The notes under the pieces: model-generated
Databases searched by the model: none
The model's input: only the letters and a program-made list of their open reading frames with translations
What the model was told of the DNA's origin: nothing
Program-made: the position numbers and the translations under genes
NCBI GenBank assembly: GCA_028282885.1
Contig: JANQGX010000028.1
Span: 1 to 64,000 of the forward strand
Direction: 5' to 3'
Length of the DNA stretch: 64,000 nucleotides
Source: SAR324 cluster bacterium
GTDB lineage: Bacteria; SAR324; XYD2-FULL-50-16
Shown here: piece after piece, positions 19,207-27,397 of the stretch
Position numbering within the stretch: the first letter of the stretch is position 1
Layout of the letters: every line of letters begins with the position of its first letter

Positions 19207-20682
19207 TCAGGATACCAGAATTCTTTTCAAGTCGATATTGTATTTCTTCATTCGATTCCAGACAGTTACCCGGCTAACCCCGAGTATTCGTGCCGCTTTC
19301 GACTGGTTTCCCTTGGCTTCATTCAGGGCTTTGACCAGATCGATCTTTTCTTGAGAGTCGATTTCCGGATGATTCTCCAATATTTGACCGTTGGTATTTG
19401 ACTGCTCACTGTCGGACAGTACACTGGTAACCGGGACACTGGCTGATCCGTTAGCCGATTTCTCTTTCTTAAGCACACTCTTTGGCAGTTGGTCCGGTCT
19501 GATCGAACCTTCCCGGGCAACGACGAAGGCATACTCCAAAACACTTTTCAACTCACGGACGTTTCCGGGCCAGGAATAAGCCAGTAGATAATTGAGGCTT
19601 TCGGTTGTCAATCCTGTGATCTTCTTCCCTGTCCTTTTGGTGAGGCCGCGGATAAAACTGTCCACCATGAGCGGGATATCTTCCAACCGGTCTCGCAATG
19701 CCGGCACGTAAATCGGGATCACGTTGATTCTAAAATAGAAATCCTCGCGAAACTCCTGCCTGGCTATCATCTCTTCCAGGTTTTTATTGGTTGCTGTAAT
19801 CAATCGTACATCTACCGGAATCGGTTGCTGATCCCCCACCCTTTCGATCTGCTTCTGTTCCAGAACCCTCAACAACTTAATCTGGATCGAAATGGGGGCA
19901 TCTCCAATCTCATCCAAAAAAATATCCCCACCATTCGCAGTTTCGAATCTTCCGATTCTATGACGAAAGGCGCCGGTAAAAGCGCCTTTAACATGACCGA
20001 ACAGTTCACTTTCCAGCAATGACTCGTTAAGGGCGGCACAGTTTAACTGCACAAAGGGCTTGTTTTTTCGCTTTCCCAACTTGTGAACCGCCTGGGCGAT
20101 CAGCTCCTTTCCGGTCCCGCTCTCCCCAAAGATAATGATGGGGGATTCACTCCACGCTGCCTTCTCCACCAGTTCAAATACTTTATTAATTGCTGGTGAT
20201 TTACCTATGATACCATGAAAGGACCCGTCCTCCAGCAACTGCCTGGAAAGGGTGTCGATCTGCCTGTCGAGCCTGTCCAGTTCCGAAATATCCGTCAGTA
20301 TTTCCACAGCGCCGATATCTTCACCTTTGTCGTTTCTGAGTATCGATGCGTTTTTCAAAACTGCTAGATATGTACCATCCTTCTTTTTGATATGACACCT
20401 TTTTTTGACATCCTTGCCATAGGAAAATAACTGGCAGTATTTTGGATTCAGTCCCCCTCCCTGCAAATCGCACAAATCACAATTTAACTCTGTACAGGAT
20501 TTCCCGACGATCTCTTCTTTTTCATATCCCAGCATTCGTTCGAAGGATTTGTTCACCATCAGGATGGTTCCATCCGGACCGATAAAGACAAGTCCTTCAG
20601 CCATCGTGTTGATGATTTTTTCGGAGTAACGATCCAAATCCAGGCCTCCAATCAGTGGGGGGACTTTTTCATCCATATCCAT
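19207..20682 (-). CDS. PAS-domain sigma-54-dependent activator
   Basis: 491 aa enhancer-binding protein. A PAS domain (about residues 17-130) contains a Cys-rich insert (CTELNCDLCDLQGGG, PKYCQLF, KKRCHI) that could bind a metal or sense redox. The AAA+ domain has the Walker A loop GESGTGKE, the sigma-54-contact loop GAFTGA and Walker B FLDEIG. A Fis-type HTH ends the protein (NQSKAARILGVSRVTVWNRM). It is divergent from the molybdenum-enzyme operon, and matching operator-like sequences and sigma-54 promoters lie before 21063 and 27398. I infer it controls both. An AAGGA ribosome site precedes the ATG. Confidence 0.92.
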   Translation of the reverse strand: MDMDEKVPPLIGGLDLDRYSEKIINTMAEGLVFIGPDGTILMVNKSFERMLGYEKEEIVGKSCTELNCDLCDLQGGGLNPKYCQLFSYGKDVKKRCHIKKKDGTYLAVLKNASILRNDKGEDIGAVEILTDISELDRLDRQIDTLSRQLLEDGSFHGIIGKSPAINKVFELVEKAAWSESPIIIFGESGTGKELIAQAVHKLGKRKNKPFVQLNCAALNESLLESELFGHVKGAFTGAFRHRIGRFETANGGDIFLDEIGDAPISIQIKLLRVLEQKQIERVGDQQPIPVDVRLITATNKNLEEMIARQEFREDFYFRINVIPIYVPALRDRLEDIPLMVDSFIRGLTKRTGKKITGLTTESLNYLLAYSWPGNVRELKSVLEYAFVVAREGSIRPDQLPKSVLKKEKSANGSASVPVTSVLSDSEQSNTNGQILENHPEIDSQEKIDLVKALNEAKGNQSKAARILGVSRVTVWNRMKKYNIDLKRILVS

Positions 20683-20700
20683 AATGCAATCCTTGAAACG

Positions 20701-20815
20701 GTAACAGTCTGTTGGGCATGTACCAGATTGATTTAAAAGATATTTTATATCTCAACAGATATCAAATGGTAACAGGTGTTAAGCTAAAGTTCATTATATC
20801 TTAACAGTCGTTAAG
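20701..20815. promoter_or_regulatory. Cluster of TAACAG/CTGTTA operator-like elements
   Basis: GTAACAGTCTGTT starts at 20701, TAACAGGTGTT lies at 20770-20780, and the perfect inverted repeat CTTAAC-AGTC-GTTAAG at 20800-20815. The 11-mer AACACCTGTTA (the complement of 20770-20780) recurs before the selenoprotein gene at 27398. The position, 100-200 bp upstream of a sigma-54 promoter, is typical of activator binding sites. Confidence 0.6.
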
Positions 20816-20912
20816 GTGTCAAAGAAATTTCGGCAAGCTTCTGTTTTCTTCCTCAAAGAAAATAATCAGTTAATTCAGGTAATTAAAATCAGTATTTCCA
20901 ATTTGTCAGCTT

Positions 20913-20928
20913 CGGTATGCCTCTTGCT
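20913..20928 (+). promoter_or_regulatory. Sigma-54 promoter of the molybdenum-enzyme operon
   Basis: CGGTATGCCTCTTGCT matches the -24/-12 consensus TGGYACRNNNNTTGCW at all but two positions, with the invariant GG and GC separated by 10 nt. It points to the gene at 21063. Confidence 0.65.
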
Positions 20929-21062
20929 GATTAATCGGACATGATAATTCCGGGATCTTATTCAAGAGCCTGAAACAGAGAAGCTGAAAGGATCAGCTTA
21001 ATTCGGCGGCAATTTGGAACTATCAAGATCTTACCAAGCGACAATCTTAGTCCAGGAACAGT

Positions 21063-23261
21063 ATGACACAGTTAACGCGAAGAAAATTTATTAGAATTAC
21101 CAGATCAGCGATTCTCGGTAGTGCGGCAGTGGCGGGATCATCGCTCATCATGAGCAGACCCGGTGAAAGTGCAATCGGGGCTGACGGAAAAACCGGAAAT
21201 TCATCCGACGAAATGGTGATTCCCTCCTATTGCGATGTCTGTTTTATGGGATGTGGGATCAATGTCACGGTTAAAAACGGCAGGGCTGTCAAAATCGAAG
21301 GAAATCCCGTTCATCCGATCTCCAGGGGGAAACTCTGTCCCAGGGGTACAGGCGGACTCGGTCAATTGTATGATCCCGACCGGTTGAAAACCCCACTCAT
21401 GAGGGTGTCCGAAGACAAATTCAAAGAAGTCAGTTGGGATGAGGCATTGGGGTTCATTGCAGAGAAAATGAAAAAGATCAAGGAGGATTACGGTCCTGAA
21501 TCCCTGGCCTTGTTAAAACACGGTAAAGGTGCGGATCAGTTTGTCAAACTCTGGCATGATCTTGGGTCCAAAACGGAAGGACATCCCTCCTACGCCCAAT
21601 GTCGTGGATCCCGTGATGCGGGTTGGTCATTGACTTTCGGAAAGAATCCGGGTGGTATCGAACGCGCAGCCCTGGATAAGGCTGAAGTTGTGGCTTTTAT
21701 CGGTGCCCACCTGGGAGAAAACATGCACAATGTCACGGTGCAGGATTATACTACGGGTCTTAGAAATGGAGCCCGGCACATTGTTGTTGATCCCAGGTTT
21801 TCCGTGGCAGCCGGCAAAGCCAAATACTGGCTCCCGATCAAACCGGGTGCGGATATCGCCCTGCTTTTGGCCTGGATGCATGTATTGATCTATGAGGACC
21901 TCTATGATTTCGAATTTGTAGAAGAACACACCATAGGTTTTGAACAGCTTCAAAGTCATGTGGAATTGACCACGCCGGAATGGGCTGCAACTTATACCGG
22001 GCTGGATGCGGAAGACATCCGTAATACAGCCAGGGAACTGGGTGAAGCTGTCCCGAACGCCTTTATCTTCCCGGGGCGAAGATTCGCCTGGTATGGTGAT
22101 GATACCCAGAGGGCGCGAGCTATGGCGATTATTAACGCTCTCCTGGGAGCCTGGGGCAGTGAAACCGGTATCTATCTCGGTGACAGGATCAGGATTCCCA
22201 AGTTTCCCTTTCCCGAATCCCACCATGAAGCAGCACATGCCCTGGATGTCAAATACAAGTATCCCCTGGGTCAGAGTACCCCGGTACAGGATATTATTGA
22301 AGCCTCGATTCCCGGAAGATTAAAGGGCGGCTGGCAGAATGCTCCCGTTAAGGGTTGGCTGGTATACAGCACCAATCTGGTACGGGCGGTTCCTAATCCG
22401 GAGATTATAGCAGAGGCGGCCCAGCACCTGGATCTGCTGGTTGTCGTTGAAACCATGCCCAGCGAAATCACCGGTTTTGCGGATGTTGTTTTGCCGGATA
22501 CAACCTACCTGGAGCGTTTTGATATAATGAATGCCCCGGAGTGGAAAGAACCTTTTGTTTCCATTCGCCAACCTGTAGTCAAACCGCTTTACCAAAGCAA
22601 ACCGGGCTGGTGGATTGCCAGAAAGCTGGCTGACAAACTGGGGCTCGGAGAGGCTTTTAATTATGATAATTTTCGCGAAGTCATCGAGTACCAGCTCAAT
22701 CAGCTTGGATCATCGATTAAAGATATTAATAGTAAAGGCGGTGTCCTCAAAAAAGAGTTTGAAGAGCCCACCATGCGTTTCAGAACACCCTCCAGGAAGG
22801 TCGAACTTTTCTCCAGGCAGATGTTGAGAGCAGGGTATGATCCGATGCCCAGGTATCTGAAACACCCGGAACCTGCAAACGGCTTTTACCGTTTACTGTA
22901 CGGCAGGGTCCCGCAACACACCTTCTCCAGGACAACCAATAATTCCATGCTGATGGAAGTGTATCCCGAAAACAGAGTTTGGGTTCATCCCGATATTGCT
23001 GCTGTCCACAATCTGAAAGACGGGGACTATGTGGTTCTCAAAAATCAGAAAGGTGTCAGGAGTAACCGTGTCAAGGTATTTGTAACCAAGCGGATTCGTC
23101 AGGATTGTGTCTATCTACCCCATGGATTTGGTCGCACTGACCGCAGACTGACCAGGGGATTTGAAGTGGGGGCGGATGACAATGAGCTGCTGACCGAATA
23201 TAAACTGGATCCGATAACCGGTTCGACGGGTTCCCAGGTTAATTGTGTGACTTTCGTCTAA
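21063..23261 (+). CDS. Tat-exported molybdopterin oxidoreductase, PsrA/PhsA type
   Basis: 732 aa catalytic subunit of a bis-MGD enzyme (polysulfide/thiosulfate reductase branch of the DMSO reductase family). A Tat signal (LTRRKFIR, then a hydrophobic stretch) directs it to the periplasm. Cys57, Cys60, Cys64 and Cys92 fit the [4Fe-4S] motif C-x2-C-x3-C...C, and Cys180 in YAQCRGSRDAGW is the expected molybdenum ligand. Typical cofactor-binding stretches follow (VVDPRFS near 240, FADVVLPDTTYLER near 475). The four-cluster ferredoxin gene follows immediately. Substrate is probably thiosulfate, polysulfide or tetrathionate, judging from rhodanese and YeeE neighbours; direction of catalysis is not known. 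Confidence 0.88.
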   Translation: MTQLTRRKFIRITRSAILGSAAVAGSSLIMSRPGESAIGADGKTGNSSDEMVIPSYCDVCFMGCGINVTVKNGRAVKIEGNPVHPISRGKLCPRGTGGLGQLYDPDRLKTPLMRVSEDKFKEVSWDEALGFIAEKMKKIKEDYGPESLALLKHGKGADQFVKLWHDLGSKTEGHPSYAQCRGSRDAGWSLTFGKNPGGIERAALDKAEVVAFIGAHLGENMHNVTVQDYTTGLRNGARHIVVDPRFSVAAGKAKYWLPIKPGADIALLLAWMHVLIYEDLYDFEFVEEHTIGFEQLQSHVELTTPEWAATYTGLDAEDIRNTARELGEAVPNAFIFPGRRFAWYGDDTQRARAMAIINALLGAWGSETGIYLGDRIRIPKFPFPESHHEAAHALDVKYKYPLGQSTPVQDIIEASIPGRLKGGWQNAPVKGWLVYSTNLVRAVPNPEIIAEAAQHLDLLVVVETMPSEITGFADVVLPDTTYLERFDIMNAPEWKEPFVSIRQPVVKPLYQSKPGWWIARKLADKLGLGEAFNYDNFREVIEYQLNQLGSSIKDINSKGGVLKKEFEEPTMRFRTPSRKVELFSRQMLRAGYDPMPRYLKHPEPANGFYRLLYGRVPQHTFSRTTNNSMLMEVYPENRVWVHPDIAAVHNLKDGDYVVLKNQKGVRSNRVKVFVTKRIRQDCVYLPHGFGRTDRRLTRGFEVGADDNELLTEYKLDPITGSTGSQVNCVTFV

Positions 23262-23271
23262 AGAGGTGAAT

Positions 23272-23838
23272 ATGGCTAGATATGCAATGACAATCGATTT
23301 AACAACCTGTGTAGCCTGTGATGCTTGTGTCCTGGCCTGCAAGATGGAAAATAATGTTCCGGATGGCTATCACAGGGACTGGACAGAACAAAAGTTAACA
23401 GAAACCCCTAGGGGACTGGATTTGGAGATGTTCTCCAACCGTTGCCACCACTGTAAAAATGCGCCCTGTGTTGCCGTTTGCCCGACCGGAGCCAGTTTCG
23501 TCAAAGATGGTATCGTCCTTGTCAACAAGGATTTGTGCGTGGGTTGCAGGCATTGCATCTCGGGCTGTCCCTATGGTGCCCGCTATTTCCATCCCGCGGG
23601 ATATGTCGACAAATGTACCTTCTGTGATCATCGTTTGGGAAGTGACAGGGAGCCGGCCTGTGTCGAGGTCTGCCCCACTAGTTCCCTGGTGTTCGGTGAT
23701 GTCAACGATAAGAATAGCGAGATCTACAAACTGTTAAAGAAGAGAGACAACAAGGTTCTAAAAGCAGAGAAAAAGACCAAGCCAAAATACTATTTTCTGG
23801 TTTCCACTGTTGAAAAGGCTAAAAGGTCGGTTGCCTGA
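23272..23838 (+). CDS. Four-cluster [4Fe-4S] ferredoxin subunit, PsrB type
   Basis: 188 aa. Four cysteine groups are visible: CVACDACVLACK, CHHCKNAPCVAVCP, CVGCRHCISGCPYG and CTFCDH...CVEVCP, giving 16 cysteines for four cubane clusters. It has no signal sequence, as expected for a partner co-exported with the Tat-signal subunit. It would carry electrons between the molybdenum subunit and the membrane cytochrome b. I prefer ATG 23272, with AGAGGTG just upstream, over the GTG at 23266. Confidence 0.92.
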   Translation: MARYAMTIDLTTCVACDACVLACKMENNVPDGYHRDWTEQKLTETPRGLDLEMFSNRCHHCKNAPCVAVCPTGASFVKDGIVLVNKDLCVGCRHCISGCPYGARYFHPAGYVDKCTFCDHRLGSDREPACVEVCPTSSLVFGDVNDKNSEIYKLLKKRDNKVLKAEKKTKPKYYFLVSTVEKAKRSVA

Positions 23839-23903
23839 CATTCCAAATCGAAATCCCGGAACGGATTTCCCCAAACGGCTAAATCACAACCAAGAGATAG
23901 AAA

Positions 23904-24431
23904 ATGATAAACGCACCGGAAAATGAAAAGCCCTATATCAACCCATACCTGGGCGGAATCGGTATCGGCACCATCCTCTTCTTCTCCTTTCTCTTTGTAG
24001 GAAAAGGGCTGGGGGCCTCAGGGGCATTAACCCGCTTTCTTGCCTTCGGTATGGATAAAATCGCACCGGAGCATACTTCGGGCATTCCCTATTTCGAACG
24101 CTATTTCTCCACCACTGAACATCTGCTGGATAACTGGCTGGTCTATATGATGGTGGGGGTCTTTATCGGCGGTTTGTTGGCTGCCATTCGGGGCAATCGC
24201 ACCAAAGCCATCATGCTCAAGGGCGAAAACACGACAAACAGACGCAGGATCATCACTGCATTTGCCGGTGGTATCCTGGTAGCCCTTGGAGCGAGGCTGG
24301 CAGGTGGTTGCACCAGCGGATTAGCCCTTACGGGAGCGTCAGTACTGGCAGTTGCCGGATGGGTCTTCTTCCTGTCGGTCTTTGCCTCGGGTCTTGTGGT
24401 AGCATTTTTTATCCGCAGGGAGTGGCTGTAA
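23904..24431 (+). CDS. YeeE/YedE-family membrane protein, first half
   Basis: 175 aa with about four to five membrane helices. It contains the family motif GARLAGGCTSG with Cys136. YeeE/YedE proteins import thiosulfate through a relay of conserved cysteines. Full-length members join two such halves; here the halves are separate genes, and the next gene supplies the second. It lies 65 nt after the ferredoxin gene, in the same operon. Confidence 0.88.
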   Translation: MINAPENEKPYINPYLGGIGIGTILFFSFLFVGKGLGASGALTRFLAFGMDKIAPEHTSGIPYFERYFSTTEHLLDNWLVYMMVGVFIGGLLAAIRGNRTKAIMLKGENTTNRRRIITAFAGGILVALGARLAGGCTSGLALTGASVLAVAGWVFFLSVFASGLVVAFFIRREWL

Positions 24432-24497
24432 GAAATATGATAAACGACAAAATCACATCCTATTGATTTATCTTAATAATAACAGGAGAACCTTAAC

Positions 24498-25082
24498 ATG
24501 ATAGCACCACTATATAAACTCGGAATGCTCGGCCATGCCGGAATGATCGTAGTTGCCCTGCTGGTAGGTGCAAGCTTTGGCTATATTCTGCAGGCAGTGG
24601 GTATGGGCAATTCAAGGAAAATCTCAGCGGTCTTCTACGGCAAAGACTGGGCAGTCATGAGAATTATGTTTTCCGCTGTCGTCACTGCTATGGTATTGAC
24701 GTATGTATCCTACTACCTGGGAATTCTGGATATCAGTCTTGTTCAGCTCTCCGGATTAAACATGACCGGCCAGATCGTCGGAGGTTTGCTACTCGGGGCC
24801 GGGATGGTTGTCGGTGGGTATTGACCGGGGACATCAATTGTTGCAGGTGCAGCAAAAAAAATAGATGCATTGATATTCATTGTCGGTTTCGCTGTTGGCG
24901 TCATTGTTTACGCGGAAATCTACACCCTGGTTTTCGAACCGCTGTTAACAGGCGGCATGGGGAAAATGACCCTGAACAACCTCTTTTCAGTTTCCTACGG
25001 TGTAATGGTGCTGGTGGTGGTGACGGTTGCTTTCGGTACCTTCTACCTTTTGGGAAAGGTTGAGGGGAAACTCTATAAATAA
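24498..25082 (+). CDS. YeeE/YedE-family membrane protein, second half, probable selenoprotein (Sec109)
   Basis: 194 residues if the in-frame TGA at 24822-24824 is read as selenocysteine. Before it the chain reads LLLGAGMVVGGY and after it, in the same frame, PGTSIVAGAAKKIDAL. Relatives have GGYCPGTS here, so Sec replaces exactly the conserved cysteine. The region after the TGA continues with two normal membrane helices and a good end (GKVEGKLYK), so it is not decayed. A SECIS-like hairpin follows the TGA. AGGAG precedes the ATG at good spacing. The partner half (23904) keeps cysteine in its own motif. Alternative: a nonsense mutation or sequencing error; a second Sec candidate in the same locus argues against that. 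Confidence 0.85.
24825..24855 (+). promoter_or_regulatory. Bacterial SECIS-like hairpin after TGA (YeeE)
   Basis: The stem TTGTTGC (24838-24844) pairs with GCAGCAA (24849-24855), 7 bp with one G-U pair, closing the tetraloop AGGT. The loop is 20 nt after the TGA. Escherichia coli fdhF has a very similar apical part (GUUGCAGGU) at nearly the same distance, where the loop G and U contact SelB. Confidence 0.8.
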
Positions 25083-25155
25083 AGATACTTAGATGTTTAT
25101 TTACCAGTTTTCACGGATTAGCCAGGGGATTGCAATTCAAAACTCGCATGATTGC

Positions 25156-25216
25156 ATCCCGGTAGTTCCGTGAGAGCATCCTGTTGTTCGGAGCTGCAAG
25201 CTTCGCTCCCCGGGAT
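25156..25216 (+). other. Nested inverted repeats in the 240-bp gap before the rhodanese-like gene
   Basis: ATCCCGG (25156-25162) pairs with CCGGGAT (25210-25216), and an inner GGAGC (25190-25194) with GCTCC (25205-25209). TTTT follows. This may be an attenuator or partial terminator separating the YeeE genes from downstream genes. No known riboswitch class is recognised. Confidence 0.4.
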
Positions 25217-25320
25217 TTTGTATATCAACACTCCCGAATGAACAACAGAAAGAGTCTGATTGACATTTGAGCAAAGACTCTTTGAACAATACAAGATCGG
25301 AACTCAAAACGGAGGAAAAA

Positions 25321-26031
25321 ATGAAAGATCAAAACAAAATCAGAATTCCTAAATTTTTTTTGGCAGGTGCGATGGGGTTGGGAATCATACTGTTCCTTTT
25401 CGGAATTGCCGCCGGAAACAACCCCATCGTTACCCCGGACCTGGAAAGCTATAACGAATCACTGCGCCGGAATCCCGTTTCTGTCGAACAGTTGGTGGAG
25501 TGGAAGCTGCAAGGGAAGAGGGATTTCCGTGTGGTTGGTTTCAGAAGTGCTGCCGAATGCAAAGAGCAGAGAAAGCTGACCGACGAATTCAAATGCTATG
25601 ATGCTGAGGATCTTAACGATGCCAGCCGGATTCGCAGAAGGTTCAAAAACTTAAGTATGCCACTGGTTGTTTTTGGTAATGATACCGCAGAGAGTCTTTC
25701 CGCTGCAGCCCGTCTGACACATTACGGCTACAAAGCCAGGATTTTAGACGGTGGATTTGCTGAATTTGAAAGTCGATACCTGCAATCCGATTTCATTGAT
25801 ATGGATATCTATGAACTGGATGAAGACCAGATGCAGCAGTTGTCGGTTTATCGATACCTGACGGGTAGCGATCCCCTCTTGAAAATACCGGGCCAATCCT
25901 GGGCTGTTGCCATGGCGGACGCCTCCGGTGATATGGTCGAAGAGGAAGTGGAAGGTTACGAAGAAGGGGGTGATGATGATGAAGAGGAATTTGTAGAGGA
26001 TGAGCCGGAAGAGGAGTATGAAGGGTGCTAA
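25321..26031 (+). CDS. Membrane-anchored rhodanese-like protein lacking the catalytic cysteine
   Basis: 236 aa. One membrane helix (about residues 11-31) is followed by a rhodanese-like domain: VSVEQLVEW, DFRVVGFRSAAEC, MPLVVFGNDTAESLSAAARL, and GYKARILDGGFAEF. The active-site loop reads FGNDTAES and has no cysteine, so persulfide transfer by the usual mechanism is unlikely. The C-terminus is an unusually acidic tail of Asp and Glu ending in Cys. The start at 25321 has GGAGG 5 nt upstream. Context suggests a scaffold or sulfur-binding role in the module. Confidence 0.75.
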   Translation: MKDQNKIRIPKFFLAGAMGLGIILFLFGIAAGNNPIVTPDLESYNESLRRNPVSVEQLVEWKLQGKRDFRVVGFRSAAECKEQRKLTDEFKCYDAEDLNDASRIRRRFKNLSMPLVVFGNDTAESLSAAARLTHYGYKARILDGGFAEFESRYLQSDFIDMDIYELDEDQMQQLSVYRYLTGSDPLLKIPGQSWAVAMADASGDMVEEEVEGYEEGGDDDEEEFVEDEPEEEYEGC

Positions 26032-27025
26032 CCTTTTTCCAGAACTATTAGCAATGGATCATACAATGAAAACCAAGATTTTTCCAAAATTCCCGTTAAA
26101 AGGTCAGCGTTATATTGCTGCTACTCTGCTACTGCTGTTTTTTGTCTTCCCTGCATACTCACTCGCTACAAGCACAGAGTCGACCGTTTATACCGAAATC
26201 CAGGGGAGTAAGGAGATAGCTTATCTCGTAAAAGACATCGACAAACTGGACAAACCGTATAACTATTTGATCGGCCAAACCAAATACCAGGTCATCGAAA
26301 TTCTGGGTATTCTGGCAGCGATCGGGGCTTTGGGATTTGGCCTGCTACATGGCCTGGGACGTTTTCTGGCCACCAGGAGAATCCCTGTTTTCCTGGAAGA
26401 GGTGGGCAGAGAGCATATTTATAATATAGTGACTCGCTTGGGACACTGGTTAAATGCTTTCACCATTGTGGGACTGCTCATATCGGGCTTTGTCATGCAT
26501 TATGCGGGACCGGATCACATGTCAGGCTATATCCATAATACGCTGGGATATCTTCTGATTCTTCAATATGCCCTGTTTCTGTTTTATGAAATTGCAACGG
26601 GAGATATCAAGCAATATATCCCGAGTCCAAAAGAGCTTGTAGAAGGAACTCCGCGACAAGTCTTGTTTTATGCTATCGGCATATTTAAAAGGGAGGAACA
26701 TCCTTACCATATGAAAAAGGAAAAAAGGCTCAATCCCCTACAAAAACCCGCCTATTTCAGTATCATGTTCGGGCTGATGCCGGTTGTGATTTTCACCGGG
26801 TTTGTCTTATTAAGACCCGATATCATGGGCTTTTTTATTCTTTGGATCGGTGGTTTGGAAAACATGAAATATGTCTTCATTATCCACCTTGTCAGCGCCT
26901 TCGGTATGCTTGCTTTTCTCCTCGGGCATCTCTATCTTGCCACCACGGGAGATAAGGTCAAACAGCACTTTGAAGTCATGGTAACCGGCTTTCACAGGAT
27001 TTATAAGTATCGCCTCAAAGACTGA
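26018..27025 (+). CDS. Membrane cytochrome b561-type subunit
   Basis: About 335 aa from this start. A signal-like helix (KGQRYIAATLLLLFFVFPAYSLA) is followed by four membrane helices of the formate dehydrogenase gamma/hydrogenase cytochrome b type. Candidate heme-b histidines lie in RLGHWLNAFT, YIHNTLGYLL, FIIHLVSAFG and LLGHLYLA. It would connect the PsrA/PsrB-like pair to the quinone pool in place of the NrfD-type PsrC subunit, which is absent. Its start overlaps the acidic tail of the rhodanese gene; ATG codons at 26000, 26018, 26054 and 26066 are possible. I chose 26018 because GGAAG precedes it. Confidence 0.82.
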   Translation: MKGANLFPELLAMDHTMKTKIFPKFPLKGQRYIAATLLLLFFVFPAYSLATSTESTVYTEIQGSKEIAYLVKDIDKLDKPYNYLIGQTKYQVIEILGILAAIGALGFGLLHGLGRFLATRRIPVFLEEVGREHIYNIVTRLGHWLNAFTIVGLLISGFVMHYAGPDHMSGYIHNTLGYLLILQYALFLFYEIATGDIKQYIPSPKELVEGTPRQVLFYAIGIFKREEHPYHMKKEKRLNPLQKPAYFSIMFGLMPVVIFTGFVLLRPDIMGFFILWIGGLENMKYVFIIHLVSAFGMLAFLLGHLYLATTGDKVKQHFEVMVTGFHRIYKYRLKD

Positions 27026-27032
27026 GGTTCCT

Positions 27033-27063
27033 CCGGGAGGATAATCCCAGGATTTCCTCCCGG
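27033..27063 (+). terminator. Terminator-like hairpin after cytochrome b
   Basis: CCGGGAGGA (27033-27041) pairs perfectly with TCCTCCCGG (27055-27063). No T-run follows, so it may stabilise or attenuate rather than end transcription. Confidence 0.45.
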
Positions 27064-27092
27064 CTCCCCCCCAATCATCCCCCCGTCTTTGC

Positions 27093-27114
27093 CACCTGTT
27101 AAAACACCTGTTAA
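27093..27114. promoter_or_regulatory. Tandem CACCTGTTAA operator-like repeats
   Basis: CACCTGTTAA occurs at 27093-27102 and 27105-27114. The second copy within AACACCTGTTAA matches the complement of 20770-20780 upstream of the molybdenum-enzyme operon. It lies about 110-130 bp before a sigma-54 promoter, a typical activator position. Confidence 0.6.
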
Positions 27115-27219
27115 GTATCCCATCATATTTCCTTTAACACAAACTTAACGTTATCTTGTTTAAGTATTAAATAGTTAAAAATTACATATAGTTAAACTTG
27201 ATTTATCAAAGGATTTCTT

Positions 27220-27235
27220 TGGTACACGGGTTGCA
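27220..27235 (+). promoter_or_regulatory. Sigma-54 promoter of the Sec-rhodanese operon
   Basis: TGGTACACGGGTTGCA fits TGGYACRNNNNTTGCW at every position. It is 163 nt upstream of the ATG at 27398. Confidence 0.8.
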
Positions 27236-27397
27236 GAATAGTGACTGAGGTCAAAGACAAAACAACAGGAGAAATATATGTGGCTGTTTTAATTGTTATT
27301 TTTTAACTTTTTGGTGTCAAAAGCCCATCTGGTTGCTGTTTTATCTTTCGCTTTGCACTTTAAAACCACTTCTTTCTGATAAATCGGAGAATACCCC

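Noticed and set aside
20701..20830. CRISPR-like repetition of TTAACAG elements
   Set aside because: Units are short, irregular and imperfect, with no constant spacer length and no cas genes. Operator sites fit better.
24498..24824. YeeE half as a pseudogene truncated at TGA
   Set aside because: The sequence after the TGA keeps frame, hydrophobic helices and family identity, and a SECIS-like hairpin follows. Selenocysteine fits better.
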